Program-made: the position numbers and the translations under genes
Notes under the pieces: model-generated
What the model was told of the DNA's origin: nothing
Seen by the model: only the letters and a program-made list of their open reading frames with translations
Databases searched by the model: none
Shown: in pieces, positions 41,601 through 50,161 of the stretch
Layout of the letters: each line of letters begins with the position of its first letter
Numbering within the stretch: position 1 is the first letter of the stretch
Assembly (NCBI GenBank): GCA_015350385.1
Contig: WNKI01000002.1
Location: 7,720,739-7,784,738, forward strand
Origin: Aculops lycopersici
Lineage: Eukaryota; Arthropoda; Arachnida; Trombidiformes; Eriophyidae
Length of the DNA stretch: 64,000 bases
Direction of reading: 5' to 3'

Positions 41601-42230
41601 TAATTCGGATAAAAAACTTTCAAGTTCATCACTTTCACCAGCTATCGACTCTTTGGCCAACAGGTAGCTGTAGATGTCGCAGCCAATCATTGAGTTTATG
41701 CTAGGCGATGTTATTCTAGCTGACATTAGTCTCTTATGCTGACCCAATCTGCTACCGGGTCTCAAGTTTCGGTTGGCTATTAACGACGATTGAGGTCGCG
41801 ATTGTGAACCAGTGGTTGCTTCGTCCTTGGAATTTGGATTGTTCATTTGAGCTTTTCGCCTGTTTACCAAATACAAGAGATGCAATCGAATCTCTTCAAG
41901 TAACTTACTTGACTGTTGCCGCTGTTTCTGCCTTTCGTCAGATAAAATTGGACATTTTCTCAAAATTTGCTCGCTCAGATCCTGCAAGTTATTTCTGCCA
42001 TTGGCTTTGATGAGATCATCTAAATTCGATACATTTATTTGCAATTGATCCCTTTTATTGCGTCGACTCAACTCTTGTTTCGTATCGGTATCTATCACAG
42101 TCACGAGAATCTCGTAGGTTAGCACCAGAGCGTTGTTGGCCGGGTGTGTGTCAAGCGAAACAAACTGGACGGACCTAGCGACTCGGAGATGGTTGTTATT
42201 GCTGGCGTTTGATGGCGAATCGGTAGCCAT
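38694..42230 (-). CDS. Kinesin-associated protein 3 (KAP3), divergent and long
   Basis: Non-motor subunit of heterotrimeric kinesin-2, which carries cargo along axons and cilia. 1178 residues from a single exon; human KIFAP3 is about 790. The N-terminal segment VRFV-like block VQFVSLDTHPANNALVLTYE and the region through LLYLVNRRKAQ match the KAP N-terminus. The middle is helical and armadillo-like (repeated Leu-rich helices). The WLAAIRSSRNQEE block near the end matches the KAP C-terminal region. Extra length comes from spacers, a DLDLDLDLL run and an acidic Asp/Glu-rich segment near the C-terminus. Identification rests on pattern over a diverged protein. The gene lies between the two copies of a local duplication. 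Confidence 0.75.
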   Translation of the reverse strand: MATDSPSNASNNNHLRVARSVQFVSLDTHPANNALVLTYEILVTVIDTDTKQELSRRNKRDQLQINVSNLDDLIKANGRNNLQDLSEQILRKCPILSDERQKQRQQSSKLLEEIRLHLLYLVNRRKAQMNNPNSKDEATTGSQSRPQSSLIANRNLRPGSRLGQHKRLMSARITSPSINSMIGCDIYSYLLAKESIAGESDELESFLSELDERLNRFFDDNKYTQRPTLERLDQYLEGLYGDTSEKLISINNLRELSKLNESLPIMSSHKLLVCATSRTLRDLSFGQRESDSESVSNLIISESILYCLIRMTSYADTYKLLINSDSQLDTVRVLIDQSGDLVDQLKLNEDRLTSNLVDRFYHLLKSLIFPILNMMHSNVQLQRAGEEKEVRKSPFQSEKLIGIVIDLFMLTSKALTVEIKITAATEDDVDRIVTSNSISRPLERLTSLLELLVQVLRFLSTNKEFVTLLKNRAKQTNEFSTCLINSLNTLQLSQPGSGNSSSSGSTIGGQVSALRDQQTLNVIYQLEINIIKLINNLLHYQYLRTRLIKRNLLKCVLRNLVVFLANKNNGHNQALSSFTRSSILLTPLKCLYILSCDNSIKSELFKSRIVIKCLLDYLMDEAKKFQDQTDALIKPNEQQVAIVIEPTCAGHYIYAFWTNLTSRPEASSIYNLNSEQPTEGQQQDYTSHLKKQIAEFVTLVIDNLGLYLGLNTNKQLLADDQQPTKQAQQMIYLQLKIVRNLTQFTKDSIDIQLDEGINKLAQLTCNLLDLPMGAIECCPIAAESIAIIDNLLEMAWRLRGVSKEDEEGDLDLDLDLLPSKQLMSLFKKLVQSDLVSSSLAGGEDFDDLLLVAIIFFGTLCKTKDICPITEEEISSGDGSIQVTGQLIKSKWISMSNHLLDIKLSDTEMLISCLFSLAHLMNHANFLEALAKDLDFLDPHGSKLEYQLEILVNKLANLLLSSNGSLVRLSCLLLDRLRQLEEQQSINESYVYTKRFSVYNDKWLAAIRSSRNQEELSANGSRLQAAGHIKSSPSSGYSMFGDEFDEDLNVIQGPATLRAVDSQSSSASGGSAELIGSTGRKSNPATVGRKYHSMNTSAARNSELIFDELDEDEEEENFEENYNDDDDIDDEVDAGSIQSAKLDANSRDQDQAEAERKKKLICDLNVIDPQSMFKHLVRD

Positions 42231-42466
42231 GATTGGATAGATCCTAGTTTAATTGACTGATTATATTACAACTTATATATATATATATATCTGTATACTT
42301 AAAACATGGCCACGTGATCGAATTTTGTCCAGTTGCTGAGTAGCATAATCACATACAGGTGATCAGCGATTGAGTGTGTCTTTTGTGATTCAGGTAAATT
42401 GTGTCGCGCTTAGCGTCGAGCAAAACTGCACCTGGCCCCGTGTCTCTGTTTCCATAACAACCACCT

Positions 42467-42892
42467 AGATCGCTCTCTTGGCCACTAGGTCTACATGGAT
42501 GTAATTGTCAATTGAAGAACTACCCGCTGGTCTAAGACATGCGAGCAAGATCTTGCCAGTATTCTGAACGCCACCACAAGATATCGCGACCAAGGTGTCA
42601 TCGTCAGCAATAGAGCCCGGATAGCATGCCGCAGCCTTAAAGGAAGATATTTCAGGACCTGTCGCAATAAGCCTGGAGTTCATAAACTGATCTTGCGACT
42701 TGGTCTTTCCAGCTCTTGTGAGGGTTGCATTGCCACTCTGATTTGTATTGGATATTCCATGGCTCTGGTGTGGCGAGTTCTGATTGGGCTGATGTTGATT
42801 AGTAAACTCGAATAGTTTTACGTCCGAACTGATTGCAACGAACTTGTCTCTCTGATTACGTGACGATGGTAAATTGATTTCATTCCAGGCAT
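42467..42892 (-). pseudogene. MIOS 5' fragment (pseudogene)
   Basis: Corresponds to the first about 145 codons of MIOS including a start codon at 42892-42890. A 13-bp deletion near 42860, relative to the intact gene, shifts the frame after about 10 codons, and the sequence ends abruptly at 42467. A 72-codon piece (42683-42465) stays open but lacks any complete WD repeat. Not expected to be functional. Confidence 0.9.
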
Positions 42893-43189
42893 GGCTTTTG
42901 CATAGGTTTAATATTATTGATCAGTATTAATTGATGCTTGTATCAATCATTCGATGTTTTATATCACATTCTAATAAATTGGATATCAATTATTTCAGGG
43001 GTCAATAAAATTCATGCAGATTTAGAGGGGAGGACTCCAGATTTTGTCTAAAGAAATATCGATCAGCTGTTAAACTTTCTACGAGTCAGCGAACGAGCGA
43101 ACAAACAATCGCATCACTTGTACCGCGGTCCGCGAACTGGGAGCTAGTTCGGCTCGCTCAAAACACAAAATAACCGCTAACAAGCACCC
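42467..43189. repeat. Duplicated block, copy 2: MIOS 5' end plus upstream region
   Basis: Second copy of 36899-37641. Its outer end lies next to WDR83 (start 43226), so WDR83 uses this copy's upstream sequence as its promoter region. Both copies share the terminal string AAAATAACCGCTAACAAGC just before diverging. Confidence 0.92.
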
Positions 43190-43225
43190 AAATCATTCTT
43201 TGCACTCATATTTTTTTTTGTGGAT

Positions 43226-44223
43226 ATGGGGATGGAAGTAATATCAGAGCCCAAGGTTACAATCGATTGCAAACAAGGTCTTATCAAAGCAGTACGTTTC
43301 AATGGTAAGTTAATCTTCTACAGCTGATTAATCAACAGTCAAATCTGGATATCCCGCAAAGATATTAACTATTCCATATTGTGTCATTCCATAATACAGC
43401 TGACGGCCAGTATGCGACGACTTGTGGTAGCGATAGGACTATCAAACTCTGGAGGCCTATCAAATGCTTGGAACTAAAATGCTACAAAGGACACTCGGCC
43501 GATGTGATAGATTGTCAAGCCAACGAGGATAGCTCTCAATTCATATCATGCAGTTATGATAGAAGTGTTATTGTTTGGGACGTCGAAACAGGTAAAATAC
43601 TGAGAAGGTTCAGAAATTTGGTTGGTCCTTTCAACTCCGTTTGCTATGGAAGATTCAATGCAACAGTGCTCGCGGGGTCGGTTGATGGAACAGTTAGAAT
43701 ATACGACTTGCGAGCTTTAAATGCTTGGGACCCGATACAAAGTTTGACAGAGGCAAGCGATAGTGTAACTTGTTGCAGAACTTTCGATCACATGATATTT
43801 ACCACATCTCTTGACAAGTGTTTAAGGAGTTACGATATACGCAAAGGTAAACTACATCAGGATAAGCTGTCGATGTCACTCAATCATTTGGCACTCAACC
43901 ATGATGCCACTACCCTCCTAGTCACCTGTCTGCGAGGATCACCCTTGTTGGTTGATCGAGATGAGGCTTCCATACTCAAAGAATATTCAGGCAACGAATC
44001 CAAGTTATTCAAGATAGAGAGTACCTTTGCAATGAACGACAGTTGCGTTGTTTCCGGGTCAGAAGACGGAAGTGTATACATCTGGGACACCATCAATCAA
44101 ACACCAAAAATTGCTCTTCGACACCCAAAAGTCAACTCGCCTGTGATACAAACGATCTCATCCGACTCTCTAGACTATCTGCTAACGGCTTGTTCTAATT
44201 ATATGTTCATGTGGTCACTCTGA
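43226..44223 (+). CDS. WDR83: WD repeat protein 83 (MORG1), two exons
   Basis: Small WD40 scaffold protein linked to MAPK signalling and found in spliceosomes. Exon 1 43226-43304, a 95-bp intron 43305-43399 (G/GTAAGT donor, ATACAG acceptor), exon 2 43400-44223, giving 300 residues (human 315). The splice joins KQGLIKAVRFN to ADGQYATTCGSDRTIKLW exactly as in the family. Further WD blocks include CSYDRSVIVWDVETGK and GSVDGTVRIYDLR. An ATG 6 bp into the frame (43232) is an alternative start. The stop is 43 bp from the convergent TUFM stop. Confidence 0.93.
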
Positions 44224-44265
44224 CTAAATTGAAATCAAAAAATTCTAGATTTATTCTTGTTAGCA

Positions 44266-45765
44266 TCACTTGTTCTTCTTCTCTTTTGGCGAGCCCAAAT
44301 ATGTTGGGTCATTACCAAGACCAAGCCTATCCAACATCTGTTTAAACTCCAACTTCTCTTCCTTGTTTCTGCCCTTCAAGAATTTTTCCTTCTCGGCTGG
44401 GGTCATTGGTGGCAGCAGCTTGGTGATGACTCCAGTTCCTAGAGTGCAGCCTCCGTCTCTGATCGTGAAACGGAGTCCTTGCTCAACAACAATAGGTTTT
44501 CTTGATTTGACTGTAACTGTGGCATCCTCACCTCCGACCATCATCTCCCGACCGCTCATATCTATACGTACTGTCACATCGAATGTTCGGCAATACATTA
44601 AAGCGCCCATAGATGATATCAAGGGCTTGTTCCTTCCACCCTCTTCCTTCTTTAGTAGATAGAGTTGAGCTTCGAATTGTTCGACTGGCTTGACGTAACC
44701 TGGTGGGGCAACAACCATGCCCCTCTTGACTTCGTCACGCTTTACACCACGCAACAGAACTCCAAGAGAATCTCCAGCATGAGCCTCCTCCAGTGACTTG
44801 TGGAACATTTCAATTCCGGTGATAGTACTTTTAACGTATTTCTCCAGGCCGACAACCTCGCAGTCACAGCCCTTCTTGATTGTACCCTGTTCTAAACGAC
44901 CGGTACAGACGGTTCCTCTTCCAGGTATTGAGTGTACATGTTCCACGGGAATAAGAAACGGCTTGTCTAAAGCTCTAGTTGGAGTTGGTATGTATCCGTC
45001 AACTGCTTCGAGCAATTTGTTCACCGACTCAACTCCAAGCTCTGGCTCTCGTTCTTCGAGGGCACAAAGGGCTGATCCATGGATAATTGGCGTGTTATCA
45101 CCATCGAAACCAAGCTCGGTCATCAATTCACGTAGTTCCATTTCGACAAGCTCAATCGTCTCCTTGTCGGCCACATCGCACTTGTTCAAATAAATAACAA
45201 CTTTCTCGATACCAATCTGTTTGGCCAGTATAAGATGCTCACGAGTTTGTGGCATGGGACCGTCCGTTGCTGCTACAACCAGTATTGCGCCGTCCATTTG
45301 GTTGGCCCCAGTAATCATGTTCTTGATATAGTCAGCATGCCCTGGACAGTCCGTGTGGCCATAGTGCCTGTTTGGTGTCGAATACTCTACATGCGCACTG
45401 TTGATAGTGATACCCCTCTTCCGTTCCTCGGGTGCATTGTCGATGTCCTCGTATGACTTCACCTTGGCCATCTTCTTCTTGGCCAGGTGCTTGGTTATGG
45501 CCGCCGTGAGTGTTGTCTTACCATGATCGACATGACCGATGGTCCCGACATTACAATGAGGCTTGTCTCTTTTGTAAGTTTTTGCACCTCCAACTCCAGG
45601 AGGCTTAGGAGGAGCGGCCATGTGACGAGATTGAATCAGATTTGGATAAGCGGGGGCCATCTGCTTGATAACGCAATAGCTAGTTGCCCTGAGGACTGTC
45701 AATCGACTTGGGTTGCATAGTTGCGCTCTCAGACCGCAATAAAGCGATCTTCTGAGAGATTCCAT
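44266..45765 (-). CDS. TUFM: Mitochondrial elongation factor Tu
   Basis: GTPase that brings aminoacyl-tRNA to the mitochondrial ribosome. 499 residues from the first ATG at 45765. A basic N-terminal extension of about 55 residues fits a mitochondrial targeting peptide. GTPase motifs: GHVDHGKTTLT (P-loop), RGITINSAHVEY (switch I), DCPGHADY (G3) and NKCD (G4). Domains 2 and 3 follow (GRGTVCTGRLEQG, RFTIRDGG). The C-terminus is a Lys-rich tail, KEKKNK. A 415-bp part is duplicated at 37639-38053. It is divergent from PAF1, with 235 bp between start codons. Confidence 0.97.
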   Translation of the reverse strand: MESLRRSLYCGLRAQLCNPSRLTVLRATSYCVIKQMAPAYPNLIQSRHMAAPPKPPGVGGAKTYKRDKPHCNVGTIGHVDHGKTTLTAAITKHLAKKKMAKVKSYEDIDNAPEERKRGITINSAHVEYSTPNRHYGHTDCPGHADYIKNMITGANQMDGAILVVAATDGPMPQTREHLILAKQIGIEKVVIYLNKCDVADKETIELVEMELRELMTELGFDGDNTPIIHGSALCALEEREPELGVESVNKLLEAVDGYIPTPTRALDKPFLIPVEHVHSIPGRGTVCTGRLEQGTIKKGCDCEVVGLEKYVKSTITGIEMFHKSLEEAHAGDSLGVLLRGVKRDEVKRGMVVAPPGYVKPVEQFEAQLYLLKKEEGGRNKPLISSMGALMYCRTFDVTVRIDMSGREMMVGGEDATVTVKSRKPIVVEQGLRFTIRDGGCTLGTGVITKLLPPMTPAEKEKFLKGRNKEEKLEFKQMLDRLGLGNDPTYLGSPKEKKNK

Positions 45766-46000
45766 GATCGGCAAATGATATTTTTGATGTGATTATTATA
45801 ACATGAATATTGCAAAATCGCTAATAAACAATGAACTCCGAATTTGCGGCCATGAAAAACACACTTTTCTCGCGCACGCTTTTTTCACTTCCCGCTCAGT
45901 GGAACATTTGCCAGGTCGATTATACTCGCTAAATAAGATATAACTCAAAGCCTTAATCTTTTATATTAACAAAATTATTACAAATCTATCATTAACAAGT

Positions 46001-47335
46001 ATGTCACAAACAAAACCATCCGCGAGTGGGAGATCCAGTCAAGGTCCCACGAGATGGCCCGTTCTTGGAAACAGTCTTTTCGTGAAAGTTAAATTCAGCA
46101 ACAATCTACCCGACTTGCCTTTCGATCCCAAATTCATAGTAAATCCTTTGGATATATCAAGATTTGTTAATTATGAAACTACTAACTTAGAACAAAATTC
46201 CAAACACGAACTGATCACATCCACAGATCTAGGCGTGGATATCGATCTTATACAACCAGACAGGTATAATAACAAAGACAACGCTATTCATGATCCAGAA
46301 GACGAGAGACTGATCAATGACGACGAGCCTCTACTGTCCTCAAGCAAAAGGAGCGCTCGAGATAAACCCCATTCCATATTACATAACAAAGTGGTTCCAT
46401 GGCTCAAGAAAACAGAATATATTTCAACGGAATACAATCGATATGGTTCAGGTAATGAGAAAACAGAAACCAAAGTTGGCTACAATGTTCGCAAGAACAT
46501 GAAAGAGGAAGATCTCTTCTTAGATAAGGATAGCCAGATTAGAGCCATCAACCAAACATTCGAAGCGGCACAAAAACCAATTGAGAAGCATCCAACAAAG
46601 CCTGGTGTAACAGCCGAGAGAGTCTTGCCTGTATTCCCAGATTACGAGATGTGGAAGTATTTCTTTGCCCATGTCAAGTTTGATAGCGAGCCAGCGGAGT
46701 CATCAAAAGCTGACCAAGTTTCTCAAGCTATTGTTAGGGGTGCTTATGATGAAGAGGCACAAGAGAACTTTGTTGTCTACTTTCTACCCACCGAAGTTAC
46801 CATGGCTGATAGATTACTCGACGAAAGTCACGGAATGGAATACACCGAGAATAAAGAATATGAGTACAAGTCAAATAGAGAGTACACCTGGTCGGCCAAG
46901 CAACACAGCCAAGGTGATGACTTCTTCTTTGTCATAAGGGACGATGCAGTTTACTATAATCGACTATCGATGGAGGTCATGCTCAGAAAGCGAAGAACTA
47001 AGAGCCGAAATGCAACAACAACGTTGGTAGTTAAAAATCGTGAGGTCAATGAAGAGGAGATTGAATGTCAGAAGCAGAAGCTGGATCAATTGAAGAAACC
47101 GAGTCCGACACTATCGCAAGATCTCACTCTTGATGCAGAGACTTTGGAAAAATCATATGAGAATATGCAACAAGCCAAGGATAGCTCAAGTACCGGAGAC
47201 CAAGAAGCTCATTCAAAACCTGAAGATGATGACGACAATTCATCCGAAGCATCATCAGCGAGCGAGTCTTCATCAGAGGCCGAAAGCTCTAGTGCCGAAT
47301 CTTCTTCAGATAGTGAGAGCGCAGAAGGCGAATGA
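46001..47335 (+). CDS. PAF1: RNA polymerase II-associated factor 1 (PAF1)
   Basis: Scaffold of the PAF1 complex, which travels with RNA polymerase II and supports elongation and histone modification. 444 residues against about 530 in human. N-terminal signature blocks include LPDLPFDPKF, DISRFVNYETT and DLGVDIDLIQPDRY. The middle has FPDYEMWKYFFAHVKFDSEP. The C-terminal 90 residues are Glu/Asp/Ser-rich (SSEASSASESSSEAESS), as in the family. Single exon. The stop is 13 bp from the convergent MRPS17 stop. Confidence 0.95.
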   Translation: MSQTKPSASGRSSQGPTRWPVLGNSLFVKVKFSNNLPDLPFDPKFIVNPLDISRFVNYETTNLEQNSKHELITSTDLGVDIDLIQPDRYNNKDNAIHDPEDERLINDDEPLLSSSKRSARDKPHSILHNKVVPWLKKTEYISTEYNRYGSGNEKTETKVGYNVRKNMKEEDLFLDKDSQIRAINQTFEAAQKPIEKHPTKPGVTAERVLPVFPDYEMWKYFFAHVKFDSEPAESSKADQVSQAIVRGAYDEEAQENFVVYFLPTEVTMADRLLDESHGMEYTENKEYEYKSNREYTWSAKQHSQGDDFFFVIRDDAVYYNRLSMEVMLRKRRTKSRNATTTLVVKNREVNEEEIECQKQKLDQLKKPSPTLSQDLTLDAETLEKSYENMQQAKDSSSTGDQEAHSKPEDDDDNSSEASSASESSSEAESSSAESSSDSESAEGE

Positions 47336-47348
47336 TGATGGGCATCAA

Positions 47349-47708
47349 CTATACCTGCAACTTTATTTCCTCAAGCCTTCGCATTTCATCATCGTAATGG
47401 ATACCCAACGAACGGCGACCAGTTAGAGGATCTATCCACTCGCCGTACTTATACACTAATTTCTCTACTTTATGATTAACTCCCTCATCAATAGGACTAG
47501 CTTGTTTTCTTAGCAATACCCAATCTCCTGATGCGCAAATGTTGCCCTCGTCAAGCGCGTATATTGACTCCTGTTCCCTAAAATACATGCATATGTGTGA
47601 GTTGAATCTATGCTTTGGAATACCAATCTTGACAACGTTTCTGTATCTATCATGAGAGACCCTGCCCATGATTAGGGAGCCCAAATTCTTAATTGCCGGG
47701 GCAGCCAT
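47349..47708 (-). CDS. MRPS17: Mitochondrial small ribosomal subunit protein uS17m
   Basis: 119-residue OB-fold protein of the mitochondrial 28S subunit. The blocks LGSLIMGRVSHDRYRNVVKI and GDWVLLRK match S17-family mitochondrial proteins, and the length fits (130 in human). Single exon. It is divergent from the CENP-C homologue. Confidence 0.85.
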   Translation of the reverse strand: MAAPAIKNLGSLIMGRVSHDRYRNVVKIGIPKHRFNSHICMYFREQESIYALDEGNICASGDWVLLRKQASPIDEGVNHKVEKLVYKYGEWIDPLTGRRSLGIHYDDEMRRLEEIKLQV

Positions 47709-48253
47709 TTTGATAATATTGTTTATATTTATTCAACTATTGATCAATGATGCCATGCGCCCAATGTGACACAATAAATTCGTACATCTGTACGAGCAGA
47801 ATCATCCAGCCAATGGTAGTAGAACCAGACGAGTTACGCGAGAGGCACCGAGCAGAGCACGAAAACATACAGTCAAAAGCTGAATAATCATATATTCACT
47901 GAGCGGCCAGCGCTGGCATGGCAGCGATGCCAGGCTGTAGTGTTTACAAAAACAACGCTCACGATCTAACACAGTCTGACTCCCTCTCCCCGCACAGTCG
48001 ACAACCTTCGCACGCGCTGCGGCCCTAAAACAGCGCGAAAAACCGTTGGATGGTCAACTGGAGCGATTTGCGAATCGATCTAATGAGCATACAGGCGCTA
48101 ATTTTGAATGCAGAAGTCTATTGTATAAATTGAAAAATAGTATATCAACACTGAAGAAAAAGTTGCAAGAGACAACTGTCTCGATGAAACACGCGTAAAT
48201 ATTACAAATTTTGCTACGTAACTGCGCTAAGATTCGCAAGAAAAAAACCCACC
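47709..48253. promoter_or_regulatory. Divergent spacer between MRPS17 and the CENP-C homologue
   Basis: 545 bp with no supported ORF. A GC-richer patch with GCGCTGCGGCC-like sequence lies around 48010-48040. It presumably contains both promoters. No TATA box is evident. Confidence 0.5.
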
Positions 48254-49399
48254 ATGGCTCCAAACTGGTTCAAGAATATTGATTTTGGTCGTGATATGAC
48301 CAACCGGCCCCTTGGGGGTCTCGAAAATTTCAAGAAGAACCTCGGAAAGAAATTGGATGAGGTGACCTTCGCGTCTTCCACCTGCATCGTGGAGGAGGCA
48401 ATTTCCGAGGATGAATTCGAGGAAGAAAGGATATTTGGAGGCGACGCAACTTACGAGGCAGATAACCCACCTGCCCCCGAACAGGAGAATTTTCAAGTTG
48501 AACCATCGCCGAGTGTTCGAGAAAGCCCAGAAGCTTCGCCCAGGCGAAGCGCCTGCACCAGTTCGCTCAGGCAAAGCACCTTCATCGGTTCGCCCAGACG
48601 AAGGACCTCAACCGGTTCGCCCAGACGAAGGACCTCAACCGGTTCGCCCAGGAGAAGCACCTCAACCGGTTCGCCCGAGCAAAGCACCTCCATCGATTCG
48701 CCCAAGCAAAGCACCTCCATCAGTTCGCCCAGACGAAGGACCTCCATCGGTTCACCCAGACGGAGGACCTCCACCGGTTTGCTCAGGCAAAGCGCCTCCA
48801 TCGGTTCGCCCAAGCAAAGCACCTTCATCGGTTCGCCCAGACGGAGGACCTCCACCGGTTCGCCCAAGCAAAGCGCCTCCACCGGTTCGCCCCGGCGTTC
48901 GAAGCGGCGCAAATACGCGCCCTTGAATTTTGCGAGGGGTGAACGGCTCATCTACCGCAACAACGAGGTCGTCGGATATTGCGAAGGTTTCCCGGAAAAA
49001 TATGACTACTCCAGAGCCCGCAAAACTAAGCCAACTGGTCAAGGGAAAAATACAACTGTCAAGATACCTAACAACACTCTGACCAAAGATGAAGTTGTCT
49101 TCAGAGATTCAGCGACGGGCAAGTTTTCATATTATGTCAAGCAGACAAAGAAAGGCATCCACGGCTTTGTTAAAATCCCCCCGAAGCAATGCAAACCATC
49201 CGCAAAAGTCGGAATCAATTGGACTTACACATTTTCAGTACACCAAGGCCACATACAATTGAAAACGGACGGCAAGCAACCGGTATACATGAAACCCGGT
49301 TCGGACTTCCATGAGGTTGACCAAGGAGAGCAGTATTCAATCAAAAACATAGGGCCTTGCGATGCTATAATCCAATACGACGCGAATTTATTAGATTAG
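48254..49399 (+). CDS. CENP-C homologue with SPRR-type repeat array
   Basis: Inner kinetochore protein that links CENP-A nucleosomes to the outer kinetochore. 381 residues, much shorter than human (943). The start has a strong context (ACCATGG). N-terminal 1-94: unknown, acidic. Residues 95-220: fourteen 9-residue repeats of the type SPRRRTSTG. The last repeat merges with the CENP-C motif at 214-231 (RRSKRRKYAPLNFARGER; the family pattern is RR-S/T-KR-x4-PLEYWRGER). The C-terminal cupin (about 283-381) includes YTFSVHQGHIQL and VDQGEQYSIKNI, as in CENP-C/Mif2 dimerisation domains. Ala227 replaces the usual Trp of the motif. The stop overlaps PDCD10's stop by 4 bp. Assigned from motif order; sequence elsewhere is highly diverged. 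Confidence 0.82.
   Translation: MAPNWFKNIDFGRDMTNRPLGGLENFKKNLGKKLDEVTFASSTCIVEEAISEDEFEEERIFGGDATYEADNPPAPEQENFQVEPSPSVRESPEASPRRSACTSSLRQSTFIGSPRRRTSTGSPRRRTSTGSPRRSTSTGSPEQSTSIDSPKQSTSISSPRRRTSIGSPRRRTSTGLLRQSASIGSPKQSTFIGSPRRRTSTGSPKQSASTGSPRRSKRRKYAPLNFARGERLIYRNNEVVGYCEGFPEKYDYSRARKTKPTGQGKNTTVKIPNNTLTKDEVVFRDSATGKFSYYVKQTKKGIHGFVKIPPKQCKPSAKVGINWTYTFSVHQGHIQLKTDGKQPVYMKPGSDFHEVDQGEQYSIKNIGPCDAIIQYDANLLD
48536..48913 (+). repeat. 27-bp coding minisatellite in the CENP-C homologue
   Basis: Fourteen tandem units of 27 bp (9 codons), exactly 378 bp. Units vary mainly between SPRRRTSTG, SPKQSTSIS and LLRQSASIG types. Because 27 is divisible by three, all other frames also stay open across the array. 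Confidence 0.93.
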
Positions 49400-49986
49400 T
49401 GACGCCTTATAGATAGTTCTATTGCATAAATCTGATTGATCAGGTGAGCAGCCGAATTGTAGACCGGTTGTGTTTCTCCCTCCTTGAAAAACTCCTTAAG
49501 CTTGTTGCTAAATCGTTTGGACGACCTGATAAAGTCCCTCTTCCTATCATCCAACTTAAGTCTCAAAGTCTCCGATTCGGTTCTATTTATGATATCCGTC
49601 AGGCAATCTAAAAGCTTCTTTATGGAGCTTGCAACTTCTTTGATGGTCTCCAGAAAAACCTTCCTATCTGTGATCTCATTGGGTATGCGTCCCAATGTTC
49701 TCTTGAGGGCATTTGATCTCTTGCTGAGTTCTGTTTGCGTATCCTCTGTGATGGTACTTTGAATTAGAAGAAGAGATTTCGTTATATCAATATCAGGATC
49801 CACATGTTGTGTGAATTTGGTTATCATTTCCAATATCAATCCTGGGTAAGCTGACTCGGCCTTCAATAGAGCCAGCTTTATGTCTAATGCCGTTTCATGT
49901 GATTGCAGTTCTATTTTATTTAAAGCTGGCTTAATTAATAATGGTAATATCAGGTTTGCTATGACAGGTGGGTTATCTCTAGCCAT
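49396..49986 (-). CDS. PDCD10: Programmed cell death protein 10 (CCM3)
   Basis: Adaptor that binds GCKIII kinases in the STRIPAK complex and takes part in Golgi positioning and vascular integrity in vertebrates. 196 residues (212 in human). The N-terminal dimerisation helices contain ALLKAESAYPGLI. The focal-adhesion-targeting-like four-helix domain contains ALKRTLGRIPNEITDRKVFL and KRFSNKLKEFFKEG, and the end AAHLINQIYAIELS aligns with the family. Single exon. It overlaps the CENP-C stop by 4 bp and is divergent from the PTB gene, with 175 bp between starts. Confidence 0.93.
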   Translation of the reverse strand: MARDNPPVIANLILPLLIKPALNKIELQSHETALDIKLALLKAESAYPGLILEMITKFTQHVDPDIDITKSLLLIQSTITEDTQTELSKRSNALKRTLGRIPNEITDRKVFLETIKEVASSIKKLLDCLTDIINRTESETLRLKLDDRKRDFIRSSKRFSNKLKEFFKEGETQPVYNSAAHLINQIYAIELSIRRH

Positions 49987-50161
49987 TTTGATTCGATTCG
50001 AATTTGCGATGATTGACTCCTTGATAACATAAATAAAAATAACAATAATGGATTTCCAGCTGTCCGCTGTCAGTGTTAATGTTTATGCGGCCCAGTGTGT
50101 TGTAGGAGACATTTTGCTGGACTGCGCAAAACGATGAAAATCCTCAGACATCTCCTTGATC

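Noticed and set aside
43381..43399. WDR83 start placed in this short segment
   Set aside because: These bases are the end of the intron. The upstream exon at 43226-43304 restores the conserved KQGLIKAVRFN block.
48411..48951. Long ORFs in other frames and on the minus strand over the CENP-C repeats (Pro/Ala/Arg-rich and Leu/Val-rich products)
   Set aside because: A 27-bp repeat keeps every frame open. Only the +48254 frame carries the CENP-C motif and cupin and continues beyond the array on both sides.
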